A stretch of DNA of 64,000 nucleotides from Porphyra umbilicalis (Eukaryota > Rhodophyta > Bangiophyceae > Bangiales > Bangiaceae). How positions within the stretch are numbered: position 1 is the stretch's first letter; every line of letters starts with the position of its first letter. Below the pieces are notes generated by a model. That model saw only the letters and a program-made list of their open reading frames with translations. It was not told where the DNA came from and made no database searches. The translations under genes were made by a program, and so were the position numbers. Where the stretch lies: contig KV919041.1 in the NCBI GenBank assembly GCA_002049455.2, positions 1-64,000 of the forward strand. The letters run 5' to 3'. Shown here one piece after another: positions 10,025 to 20,684 of this stretch.

Positions 10025-11305
10025 ATGGTCACCTTCCACGCCATGACCCTCTGCGTCCGGGCGATGCTCGTTGTCTTGGCGGCCGCGTCGGTTGCCCCGG
10101 CGGTTATGGCCAACCACTCGGTGCGGCAAGTCGCCGGAGACGGCGCGCTGCCGCCCACACCGACGGCGGCCTCGCCCACACCGACGACGGCGTCGCCCAC
10201 ACCGACGGCGGCGTCGCCCACACCGACGGCGGCGTCGCCCACACCGATGGCGGCGTCGCCCACACCGATGGCGGCGTCGCCCACTCCGACGGCGGCGCCG
10301 CCCACTCCGACGGCAGCGTCGCCCACTCCGATGGCGGCGTCGCCCACTCCGATGGCGGCGTCGCCCACTCCAAAGGCGGCGCCGCCAACTCCAAAGGCGG
10401 CGTCGCCCACACCGACGGCGGCGGCAACCGCCTCTGCCTGGAACGCCAGTGGCGCGGTGGTCACCCCCACGCCGCTCCCCGGCTGCGACTGGGTGCTCCC
10501 CGGCTGCGCCTCGGAGCGTGCCCGCTTTGACGACGACTGGCGGAGCGACAGCCCCCGGTGTCGCCCCGCCAGCCCCCCAGCGGCGCCGACCCCCCCCCCG
10601 CCCGACGCGGCCGCTGCGGCCCTCGTGTGCGCAACGACCAGGGCCGCCGGTTCCCTCTACGCGTCCATTGAGGCCGCCGCCTGCTGCGCGTCGACGGCGC
10701 AGCGGGCGGCGCTCGCCGCGTCGACGGCGTGGTTGGATGGGGTGAGTGGGTGCCCCCCCCCCTACGCGACCGCCCCCGACTGGGGCCCGACCGCCTACGT
10801 CACCCACCCCGCGGCCGTGTGCGCGACGTTTAAGGTCCGCTTTGAGGGGGATTTTGGGGCGGCCTCCTGCGTCGACACGGCCGCCGACGCGCCCGCCCTC
10901 GACGCGGCGCGGCACCGCGTGCGGCGCACGGCAGACGTGATGGCCGCCGCCGGCTGCGCGTCCGTGCCGGCGCAGCGGCGGCAGCTGGCGGCGGATTTGG
11001 CCGCCTTGGGGGAGGACCCCGACTGCGCGGCGGCGGTCGCGCCGCCGGCGGTGCGGGCGCGCCGCGTCGGGGGGCGGCGGGGGGGGGGCGCCGCGCTGCC
11101 CGCCGCCGGCCGCCAAGAGATCAACGCGACCAACCCGCCGGCGGCGGAGCTGGTCTGCTGCGGGGACTCGTTTGTCTTTGACAACCGCTGCTGCGCAACG
11201 TCGTGCCACTGGCTCGCCATCTACACGGGCGGCATTGTGACCGTGGAGGACTGCTGCATTGGGGCCTTGGTGTGGCCACCGGTGGTGTCCTGCGATCCGC
11301 TGTAG
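10025..11305 (+). CDS. secreted Cys-rich protein with SPTPTAA repeat
   Basis: The 426-residue product looks like an extracellular matrix or cell-wall protein, which is inference from architecture. Start ATG 10025 (gttaccATGG) gives an N-terminal signal sequence with hydrophobic core AMLVVLAAASVAPAVMA and a likely cleavage after it. Next comes about 13 tandem copies of the heptad SPTPTAA or SPTPMAA (residues about 45-135), a Pro/Thr spacer of the type often O-glycosylated or forming polyproline II helix. The rest is a globular part with more than twenty Cys, including the pairs CC in AACCAS, VCCGD, RCCAT and EDCC, as expected of a disulfide-bonded domain. There is no membrane segment at the C terminus. 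The whole frame is uninterrupted despite C and G runs, unlike its neighbours. No known family was recognised. Confidence 0.75.
   Translation: MVTFHAMTLCVRAMLVVLAAASVAPAVMANHSVRQVAGDGALPPTPTAASPTPTTASPTPTAASPTPTAASPTPMAASPTPMAASPTPTAAPPTPTAASPTPMAASPTPMAASPTPKAAPPTPKAASPTPTAAATASAWNASGAVVTPTPLPGCDWVLPGCASERARFDDDWRSDSPRCRPASPPAAPTPPPPDAAAAALVCATTRAAGSLYASIEAAACCASTAQRAALAASTAWLDGVSGCPPPYATAPDWGPTAYVTHPAAVCATFKVRFEGDFGAASCVDTAADAPALDAARHRVRRTADVMAAAGCASVPAQRRQLAADLAALGEDPDCAAAVAPPAVRARRVGGRRGGGAALPAAGRQEINATNPPAAELVCCGDSFVFDNRCCATSCHWLAIYTGGIVTVEDCCIGALVWPPVVSCDPL
10157..10425 (+). repeat. 21-bp coding tandem repeat (SPTPTAA)n
   Basis: About 13 head-to-tail copies of a unit like acaccgacggcggcgtcgcc, with mostly silent or conservative differences (accgac versus tccgat, and so on). 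The unit is a multiple of three, so copy-number change keeps the frame of the secreted protein. Confidence 0.9.
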
Positions 11306-11762
11306 GGCCGGTCCACGTGGGTGGGCGGGGAGGAGGGGGGGTGGGGGGGGAGCGGCGTGCCCAGTATCGTCTGTGACCCTGACAGGCACGCCGTCCGCAA
11401 GCATCGCACAAAAGCATCCGCACTGCATCACACGCCTCGCTTTGGGACCAGAGACCCGCCTGCTCCCTGACGCGGGCGCCTTGGTCGCCACCGCTGGACA
11501 CGATGGGCGGCAGACCGCCACCAGAGACCGTACGAGCAACCAAAAAAAAACACAGAAAAAAAGCGGCTGCGCACGAGCTCCACCACCCAAGCAGTCGTGG
11601 CGCGCGGTGCCCAGCCCAGGATCCCGGCGGCAGCAGCTGGCCAGCAGCCGAAAAAAGCACCAAAAGCGGGGCCGCGACAATGCACCGAGCAATCCAAACA
11701 AACGCAGCAGACGGCCTCCCCCCCCGGGGGCAAAACCGCCCCCCCCCCCCCCCCCCCCCCGC
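11306..11762. other. intergenic region between convergent genes
   Basis: No gene is supported. It contains a G-rich stretch just after the stop of the secreted protein and a C run of about 19 bases at 11742-11760 directly before the RRP5 stop codon. Confidence 0.5.
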
Positions 11763-12540
11763 TCACTCCATCTTGGACTCGACGTACGCGCGCGCTTGCG
11801 CGCGCACGCGGTCGACGGCGGCGTCCCCCCCCCACTTGGCCTCAAAGCCGAGCCACCGTTTAAACACAAAGCGCATCTTTTTGGTCGACAGCGGCAGCGT
11901 CACCTGCCGCTCGTACAGCCGCCGCACGCGGTCGACCGCGTCCGCCGCCGCCGCCTCGTCCGCGGGGCCCGCCGCCGCCGCCGCCGCGTCGCCGCCGTCA
12001 CCGCCGCCGCCGCCGTCGTCACCGGCACCACCGGCACCACCGGCACCGGCGGCACCACCGGGCGGGGCCTTCCCCCCCCCCAGCGCCCGCGCCTCCATAT
12101 CCGTATACACGTTCCACACGTCGAGCCGCTTGGGCGCGTTGGCGACGAGGGACTCAAAGACGGTGCGCCCGCGCTCCGGCTCCCCCCCCCCCCACTTGTA
12201 CTCCATGGCCGCAAACGAGACGACCGCCTCAACGTGCGTCCGCGCGGGGAGGGCGGCGAGCGCGCGCGCCTGCACCGCCCGCGCGGCGGGCGCGTCGCCG
12301 GCCGCAAACGCCGCCGCCGCCGCCGCCTGCCACACCGCCTTGGACGTCCGAAAGGTGCGCACGGCGCGGCCGAGGACCGCCTCGGCGAGCGCCGCGTCCG
12401 CGCGCCGCACCGCGTCGGCGACGCGGAGGAGGAACGCCTCCACGTCCGTCACGTGCCGCACCGCCCGGTCGAGCACCGCCAACGCGCGGACGCGGGACGC
12501 GGGGGGGTCGCCCCCCCCGCCGCCGGCGGGCGGCGACGCT

Positions 12541-12572
<32 letters not shown>

Positions 12573-14692
12573 CGACGCGGCGGCGGCGCCCCCGTCGACG
12601 CTGCCACCGCCGTCAACAGCGTCGACGCCCCCCGCCGCCGCCTCCAACTGCACGCGCGCCGTCCACAGGTTGACGCGCTCCCGCTCGGCCGACGGGGGGA
12701 TGGCGGCGAGCCCCCGCTCCGCCACTGCTCGCGCGGCGGCCACGTCTGCGAGGGACAAGTGGAGGGCCATGTAGCGCGTCCACAGGCGCGACGAGTGCGG
12801 GTCGCCGGCGAGGAGGCGCTCAAAGTCGGCCGCCGTCGTCGGCGCCGCCATGGCCGACGTGAGGGCGGCGGCGGCGGCGGTGGCGTCGCGCGCCGTCGCC
12901 GCCGCCGCCGCGCGCGCGGCGCGCTTGTCCGCCGCCGACCGCTTGGTCGGCGCCCCGCCGCCGCCGCCGTCGGCGGGGGGGGCGGCGGCGGCAGCGTCCT
13001 CGTCCGTCACCGACGAGGCGTCGGACGAAAAGCCGTCGTCGTCCTCCTCGGGGGCGGTGGCCGCCGCGTCCGACGCCGCGGCGGGGGCGTCGCCAAAGTC
13101 AAAGCCGCCGGCAATGGGGAGGGCGGCGGGGGGGGGCGGGCGGGCGTCGCCCGCCCCGTCCCCGTCGCTGCCGTCGCCGTCGCTGCTACCACCGTCGCTG
13201 CTGCTGCTGCCGTCGGCGCTGTCGTCGTCGCTGCTGCTGTCGCCGTCGGCGCTGTCGTCGTCACTGTCGGCCTCGCCGTCACTGCTGTCGGCCTCCTCGT
13301 CGGACGAGGCGACCACCTCCATCGCCACGCCACCCGCCTCGGCCGCCGCGTCGACGTCGCCGTCGCTGTCGCTCTCCAACTCCATCTCGCTCTCCCCGCT
13401 GTCGGCATCGACGCCGGCCTTTGCTGCCGCCGCCGCTGCGGCAGCAGACGCCGCCTTGCCGCCAGCCGCCCCGCCGATGGGCGGCGCGCCCGCGGCGGCC
13501 GCCGCCGCCCGCGCGGCGGCCTTGCGCGCCGCCCGGTTGCCAGCCCCCCCCCCCGCCCCCGCCGCCTCGGTCTCCTCCTCCCCCAAAATATTGTTGGCGG
13601 CCTCGACCGCGTCGGCGGTCGCCGCATCCAGCCCCGCAGCCTCCAAGTAGGCCCGCTTGGTGCCGAGCCACACCTTGCCCGCCTCGGCCTTGACGCGGAG
13701 GACGGCGGCGACGAGGCGCGCGCCCGGCTCGACGGCCCCGACCGCCCCCGACGGCCGCGGCGGCTCGGTCATTTCCGACACGTGCACCAGCGCGGCCACG
13801 ACGGCGGGGCCCGGCGGCGGCGCGCCGACGCCGTCGGGTGCGCCCGCCGCCGCCGCCGCCGCCGGGTCGTACACCCCGTCAATCCCAACGAGCGCGCCAT
13901 ACACCGCCACGGAGCGGACGGTGGCGGTGACGAGGGTGCCCTCCACGAGCGCGTCGCGCAGGCGCTCCGCCTCGGGCCCCGTCGACGAGGCGGCGACGCG
14001 CCGCGGGGCGGTGCGGAGGGACAACTCGACGCGGTTGGCGGGTCCGTCGACGGCGACAACGCGGGCGGCTGGGAGGAGTTTGCCGGGTGGAAACGACGCG
14101 GCCACGTCGGCGACAAAGCCGTCTGACAAATCCCCGAGGAGGATGCGCCCCGTGACGGTTGGGGAGAGGGCCACAAAGCACCCGGCGCGGCCCGTGCCCG
14201 TGACGACCGCCGACACCGTGTCGCCGACGGTCAAGTCGGCGGCGGCCGCCACGCCGCCGTCGGTGCGGGGGCGCGCCGCCGCCTCGGCGGGCGTCAGCAG
14301 CGTCACGGAACGGGTGCCGGCGGCGGCGCCACCGCCCACGGGCGGCGGGCCGTCGAGCACCCGCACGGGCACATACGTGCCGGGCGCGTGGGTGGCGAGC
14401 GCGTCGACGGCGGCGGCGAGGCCGCCGGCGGCAAGCCCCGCCAGCGGCACCGCCCCAAACGCGCCGTCGGGGAGCGCCAGCCGCAGGCCGACCCCCGGGG
14501 TGGCCGCCCCGACGCGGCCGACCACCCAGTCGCCGCCGCCAGCGTCGGCCGGCGACGCCGGCGCGGCGGACAAGGCGAGGTGCTTGCCGCCCGCGTCGGC
14601 CGACACCACCGACACAATGACCCGGCGGCCGACGGCCCAGCCCGCCCCAAAGGCGGCGGCGGCCACGGCCGCGTCGGTGCCGCCGTGCCCCC

Positions 14693-14725
<33 letters not shown>

Positions 14726-17700
14726 ACACGGACGCGGCGGCGGCCGCCACGGCGGCACGCCCCCCCCGCGGCAGCACGTCGAGGACACCGACGCGTCCCG
14801 AAATGGTCGGCGTCAGCGCCACCCACACCGCCCCCGCGGCGGCCGCCTTGACGACGCCCACGCGGCGGGCGCCCGGCGTTAGCGCCGCCCAGTCGGCCGC
14901 CCCGTCGGCCGCCTCGGCATCGACGCCCGACGCGGGCGCCACGTCGAGGGACAGCTCGGCGACGACGCGGCCGCTGGAGGTGGCGGCGGCGGCCGCGCCC
15001 GCACCCGCCGCCCCCGCCGCCCCCGAGCCCGGCCCCGACCGCAAGCCGACGACGCGCACCCGCAGCGCCGCGTCGACGGTCAAGGCGCCGAGGGCGGGGC
15101 GCCCGCCGTCGGCAGCGACGGGCCCGTCGGGCAGCGCCGCCACGTCCGCCGCGCCCAGGCGCTGGGCGCCCGCCGCCGCCGCGGTCGCGTGCACCCGCCC
15201 GACGGCGCCGCGGCCGAGGCGCACGTTGGCTTGCAGCGGCAACACGCCCGTGATTTTGCCGCTGAGCACGTCGCCGACCGACACGGACAGCGGGCGGGCG
15301 GCGGCGGCTTTGGCGGTTGCCCCCGCCGCCGCCCCGTCGGCGGTCGCCGACGCGGCCGCGGCGGCGGCGGCGGCGACCGCCGCCAAGTCGACGCGCACAA
15401 TGACGCGGCCGGCCGCCTCGTCGGTGGCCGCGTCGGGGCGCGGCGGCAGCACCGTCGCCGACACGTCCATGCCCGCCCGCAGGGGCGTCACCCCGTCGGG
15501 CGCGTTGGGCTCCCGCGCCGCCGCAAACGCCACAATGACCGGCCCGCCGTCGGCGGGCGCGGGCGCGGGCGCCTTGCGCTTTTTACGGCGCCCGCCGGCG
15601 GCGGCGGCGGACGCACCGGCGGCGGCGCGCCCGGGGTGGAGCGTGAGGATGGCATACTCGTCCTTGACCAGCCGCACCGTCGCCGGCACGGGGCCCGGCG
15701 GCAGGGCGGCGGCGGCGCCCGCCGCCGCGGCAGAGGCGGCGCCCGCCACCAGCGGCGGCTGCAGCGTCACGTCAACCACCCCCGACGAGCCGTCGGCGTC
15801 GAGGACGAGCGCGCGCACCGCCGCGCCGGCCGTCGCGCCGGCGGCAAGGTCCGTCAGCGCCACGCCCGTGACGGTCGGCGCGTCGGCCGCCGGCGCGTCG
15901 GCCGCCGGCGCGGCGGCCGCGTCCGCATCGGCCGCGGGCGCCCCCTTTTTGGCCTTTTTGGCCTTCTTGGCCGCCTTGGCCCCCGCCACGTCGCCGCCGT
16001 CGGTCGCTGCCGTCGCCGCCGCCGCCGCCGGCGCTGCCGCCGCGGGCACACGGTCCCCCCCCCCTCCAAGCTCAACACGACCCCATACGGCCGCACGCTC
16101 GTGACCACCCCCCCACGACCGCCCCCGGCGGCGGCGCGCCCCGCGGGCGCCCCCCCGTCAGCCGGTCGGCGGCGCCAAAGTAGGCGCGGAGCCGCGCCGC
16201 GTCGGCGGCCGCCCACGCGGCGCCCGCCGCCCACACGTCTGAGGCGCGGAGGCTCACCGTTAGGGCGCCCGTGGCCGCGTCGGCCGCCTCGACGGCCGCC
16301 ACCACCGACGCGCCGGCGGGGAAGCGCGCCGCCGGGTCGGCGACAAAGGCGTCAGAGAGGCGGCTCTTGCGCGCATACGCGGTGAGGGGTCCGCCAAAGC
16401 CGACGACCACGCCCGTGGGGGTGCTCGCCTTGACGTAGCCGGCGAGCAGCAGCGGCGGCGGCGGCAACGACGACGGCGACGGCGACGGCGACGCGTCCCC
16501 GCCGCCGCCGCCGCCACCGCCACCACCGCCGCCGCCGCCGCCACCACCCGCGGCGCGGAGGGCGACCACGTCCGCAACGGTCGTCGGCAGGGCGCCCGCC
16601 GCCGCCGCCGCGAGCAGCGACGGTTTGAGCGTCAGCACCGGCCGCCGCGGGGTGGTGGACCGGGAGCCCGGCGGCGGCGCCCCCCCCGCCACGAGGACCA
16701 TGGCGCCGGAAAAGACGGCGCCAACGACGAGGCGTCGGGCGGCCGCCGCCGCCAGCGCGTGCGCGTCCGACAGGTGCTCCGGGTGGAGGTAGGCGGTGAC
16801 GGCCGCGCCGTCATCGGCGCCGGCGGCGGCGGGGAGCGTCGGCAGCACCCGCACGGCGGCGGCAGCGTCGGCGGGCGCGTCGGCGGGCGCGTCGGCGGCG
16901 GCGCCCGCGGCGGCGGCGCCCCCGGCCTTGGCCGCCGCCGCCGCCGCCGCCGCATCCGCGCGGGCGGCCTTGCGGGCGGCCTTGCGGGCGGCCTTGGTCG
17001 ACGCCCCCGCGTCGGCGGCGGGGGAGGCGGCGGCGCCCCCCCCCCCCCCGGCAGCGCCGCCCGGTCAAGAATGGCGGCCACAACCGCCGGGCGCCCCCCC
17101 ACCGGCGCCGCCACAACCGTCACCCGCGCCAGTCGCACGCCCGGCGTGAGTGCCGCGAGGGCGGGCGGGTCCCCAGCGCCGCCGGTCCCCCCCCCCCCCC
17201 CCTCCACATCCAACGAGCCGAGCGCCCGCCCCGCCGGCACGTCCACCGACAGCAGGCGCACCGGGAGGGTGCGCCCCGGGGGCAGGCGCGCCTCCCCGTC
17301 GGCGCGCGACAGCGGTGCGGTGGCGGACGCGCCGGCGGCGGCGGCGGCGCCACCGCCCGACCGGGCGGTGCCCCACTCGGCGACGGGCACAAAGGCGCGG
17401 ACGCCCGCGTAAAAGGCGACGAGCGCGCCCGTGACGCGCGCGTCGGCGCCGCCGCCGGGGGGGGACGTGGCCATGGCCACCACGTGGCCGACAAAGGTCG
17501 CGCGCGACGCCGCGTCGGCGGCGGCGCCGGCGCCGGCCGACCCGTCGCCGTTGCCGTCGGGCGCGCGCGCTTCCGCCCACCCGCCCGTGGGGGGGCGGGG
17601 GCGTCGACCGCCGTGCCGTCGGCGGCGGCGACGGCGGGTGCGGCGGCGGCGGCGGCGGCGGCGGAGGCGGCAGACGCGGCGGCCGACCGCGACGCCGCCC

Positions 17701-19851
17701 GCGCGGCCGCCAACGCGTCTGCGGCTTGCGCGTACGAGGTGAGGGGTGCCCCCCCGCGGTGACGAGCGACTTTTTCGCGGTGAGGGTGGCGCGGCCGCGC
17801 CCCCCCCCCGCCCCGCCTCGACGGCCAAGACGCGGCAGCGGAGGGGCTTGCCGACGGCGAGCTTTGGGTGCCGCCCGACGGCCTTGACGACCCCGTCCGA
17901 CACGTGCAGCGGGGGCACGTACGCGCGGAGGGCGGTCGCGTCGCCGTCCACGGCGACGGTCAACCCCCCGTCGGGGGGTGGGTGAGGATGACCGCCTCCA
18001 CCACCGCGCCGGGCGGTAAATCAACAAGCCGCAGCGCCGTGCGCGCCAGCGTCGACGCGCGCGCGTCGACATTGACGACGCCGTCGAGGGGGGACCGCCC
18101 AATGACCCGCACCGCGCCCGTGGAGGGGGGGGGGGGGGCTTGCCGACGCGGTACTGAATCAGCCGCTTGACCGGCGCGCCGTCGACGAGGCGGGAGATGT
18201 GGGCAAAGAGCAGGGGGGTGGCGGCCGCCGCGGCGTCGGCGGTGTCGGCGCCGGCGCCGCCGCCGCCGCTGCCGCCGCCGCCCCCACCGTCACCGCCGTC
18301 GCTCTCCGAGTCGGACGAGGCGGACGAGTCGGACGCGTCCGCGTCCGAGCCGCTGCCGCCGACGGCGCTGCCGCCACCAGCGGGGGCCTCGTCAAAAAAC
18401 ACGCCCACCGACGGCACCGCCGCCACGACGCGCACGCCCCGCAGCACCGCCCCCACGGCATACGCGTCGGCAATGCGGGGCGGCGAGAGCCCCCCCACGA
18501 GCGACGGGAGGAAGCTCAACCCGACGCGCCGCCCGCCGACATCCACGTACAGCACGCGGGCGGGGAGGCGGGCGCCGACGCGCACGGCCGCCCCCCCCCC
18601 CCCCCCCCACGCCCGAGGTGCACGCCCTCAACGGTGCCCGTGAAGAGGCCCAAAAAGGTCACCACCGCCCGCCGCCCGCCGTCGACGGCCGTGACGCGGG
18701 CGGTGACGGCGGCGCCGGGGAGGACCGCCGCGAGCGTCGGCGTGTCGGGGTGCAGGGCGGGGACGGTGGCGGCGGCCACCGACGCGGGCCGCCCCGTCAC
18801 GCGCACGGAGCGGAGGCGGGCGGCAGCGGCGGCGGCGGCCGCCCGCGCCGCCGCCGCCGCCGCCGCGGCGGCGCCTTTGGGGCGCTTGGCAGCGGCGGCG
18901 GCAGCGTCGGCCCCCGCCGCCGCCCCCGCCGCCGCCGCCGTCGGCACGACGGTCAGGAGGGCGCCCGGCGGCAGCAGCGGCGCGTCCCCCCCCCCGGCGC
19001 GTCGGCAAAGGGCAAAAAGGCGGTGAGCTCCCCAAAGTGGTCGCCGAGGAACAAGACGTAGCCGTGCTCCTCCACCGACCGCACCGCCGCGGCGAGGGGC
19101 GTCGCGCCGACGCCCGCCGACGCGGGCGCAACAACCGCCGAGCGGGAGAGGCCGACATTGACCGCCGTCGGCGCGAGGGACACTTCCACGCGGCGCTTGT
19201 GGGCGCCGCGCGCCGACGCTGCGGCGGCGGCGGGCGTGCCGCCGCCCAGTCCGCCGCCGCCGCCGCCGCCCGCGTCGGTCGACGCTGCGGGCGCCGTCAC
19301 GGCCGTGACGACGACGCGCACGAGTTGGCCGACGGCCACCGCCTCGCCGAGGGGCACGGGCGGCCCGCCGCCGCCGCCGGCGCCCCCACCGCCGGCGCCC
19401 CCACCCACGACCGGCGCACGGGCGTCGGCAAAGGCGGTCAAGTTGTTGGGCAGCCCGACGACGACGGTCGTCTGGGTGACCGCCGCCACCACGCCGAGCG
19501 CCCGCAAGCCGACGGTGAGGCGGCCGGCGGTGAGGCCCGCCGGCCGCGCGTCGTAGGGCGCATCGGAAGGCGACGCGGCAGCGGCAACGACGACGGCGGC
19601 GGCGGCGGCGGCGGCGGCAGCGCCGGTGGCCGGCCGCCCCTTTTTGCGCGCGCCGCCCGGGGCGGCGGCGGCGGCGGCGGGCGCCCCCGCCGCCGCCTCC
19701 CGCCGCTGGCGCTTGCGGGAGCGGCTGCGGGCGGGCGCCGCCGCGGGCGCAGCAGACGCCTTGTCGCGCCGGGGCTTGGGGCCGCGGGGCTTGGCAGAGG
19801 GGGGGGGCGGGGGTTGGCCCCGCGGGGGAAGAGCGGCGCGTCCGCGTCCAT
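11763..19851 (-). CDS. RRP5: RRP5/PDCD11-type rRNA biogenesis protein
   Basis: RRP5 is a nucleolar scaffold of the small-subunit processome needed for 18S and 5.8S rRNA maturation; it binds pre-rRNA through many S1 domains and closes with HAT/TPR repeats. All parts are visible in order: a basic N terminus (KRQRR, KKGRP); a chain of about 12-15 S1-like repeats from 19560 down to 13700 (for example VVTSVRPYGVVLSLEGG, TLTAKKSLV and the VTGRILLGDLSD unit); acidic Asp/Ser spacers at about 18230-18380 and 13000-13420; then HAT repeats starting near 12840 (DFERLLAGDP, LWTRYMALHLSLADV) and ending with the family tail KKMRFVFKRWLGFEAKWG. The start is probably ATG 19851 (MDADAPLFPRG). At about 2,700 residues it is much longer than yeast (about 1,730) or human (about 1,870), due to Ala/Gly/Asp/Ser spacers. 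From 16049 up to the start the frame changes at nearly every C/G run of seven or more. Confidence 0.92.
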
Positions 19852-20684
19852 GGGCGGCGGGGAGGGCGACGCGGGGGGGGGTGCGTCGGGGGGGGGGGCG
19901 CCGACGACGAGGAGGAAGGGGGGGGGGGGGGGTAGAGAGGCCGTGCCCGCGCCGCGCATGCGCGGAACGGGCGCGACGGGGGCGGCTCGTCGGGGGGGGG
20001 GGGGGGGGGGGGGGGGATTTCCGCGGCGGGCTGCGGGAGCGGCGGCGACGGCGGGGGGAGGATACCGCCGTCGGCGGCGGCCGCCACAACCAAGACGCCG
20101 ACGGTGGCACGGATCAATCCGCCAAAAAAAAAAACATGGGGGTAGCCCCCTGTACAAAGAAGATTGCTATTGCAAAAATGTGTGAGTGAAAATACTGCGT
20201 CACGAAAGACTATCGGCCATTTGTTAGCTCCATTTGGTACCGAGCTGTTTACGTCGTCCGTCAATTGGAAATTCATGGGGGTTCTACCTTAAAATAAATC
20301 CCTACTCTTGGTTTTTCTGCACGCCACATCTGTTTCAGTAGTATCCTGCCACCACTGAAGTCTTGGGAATGTGCTATTTCAGCTATCTTGGTGTTTGTAG
20401 TTGATAAAAATACTTCTCCCGAAGAGCATTGGGCGTGTGTCAGCTCGATTCGTTGCTGGCCACGATCGCATGGTGCGCCGCGCTGTCTTCATCGCCAGCC
20501 TCGCTCCCCCACTCCCCCAGCGCCTGCAGGCCCGCCTCGATCCTGACCGGTACGACTCCGTTGTGGCGGCAGCGCGTACCACCACCGCGATTAGCCTCGG
20601 CCTTGACTGCTGGCTTCTGTGATCCTCGATTTCCCTATTCTTGCACTTCCTTTGTCTTGCCGTGCTTGGCTCCCCTCATCGACC
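19852..20684. promoter_or_regulatory. shared upstream region of divergent RRP5 and RPN7
   Basis: The first 280 bp are GC-rich with long G runs (19975-20017), then composition becomes AT-rich (20130-20450) before the RPN7 leader. No TATA box stands out. Both essential genes are read outward from it, so it probably holds their promoters; this is inference from position. Confidence 0.4.

Noticed and set aside
10157-10425. Regular repeat considered as a CRISPR array
   Set aside because: Units are contiguous with no spacers and code a heptad in frame.
9509-11869. 786-residue minus-strand ORF
   Set aside because: It is the antisense shadow of the secreted repeat protein plus the RRP5 3' flank; its repeats mirror the SPTPTAA units.
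13657-16104. 815-residue plus-strand ORF
   Set aside because: Antisense shadow of RRP5; Ser/Thr/Ala/Pro low complexity with no domain.
20619-20684. Upstream extension of RPN7 (MILDFPILALPLSC)
   Set aside because: Not conserved in the family; the ATG at 20685 has a better context and gives the expected length.
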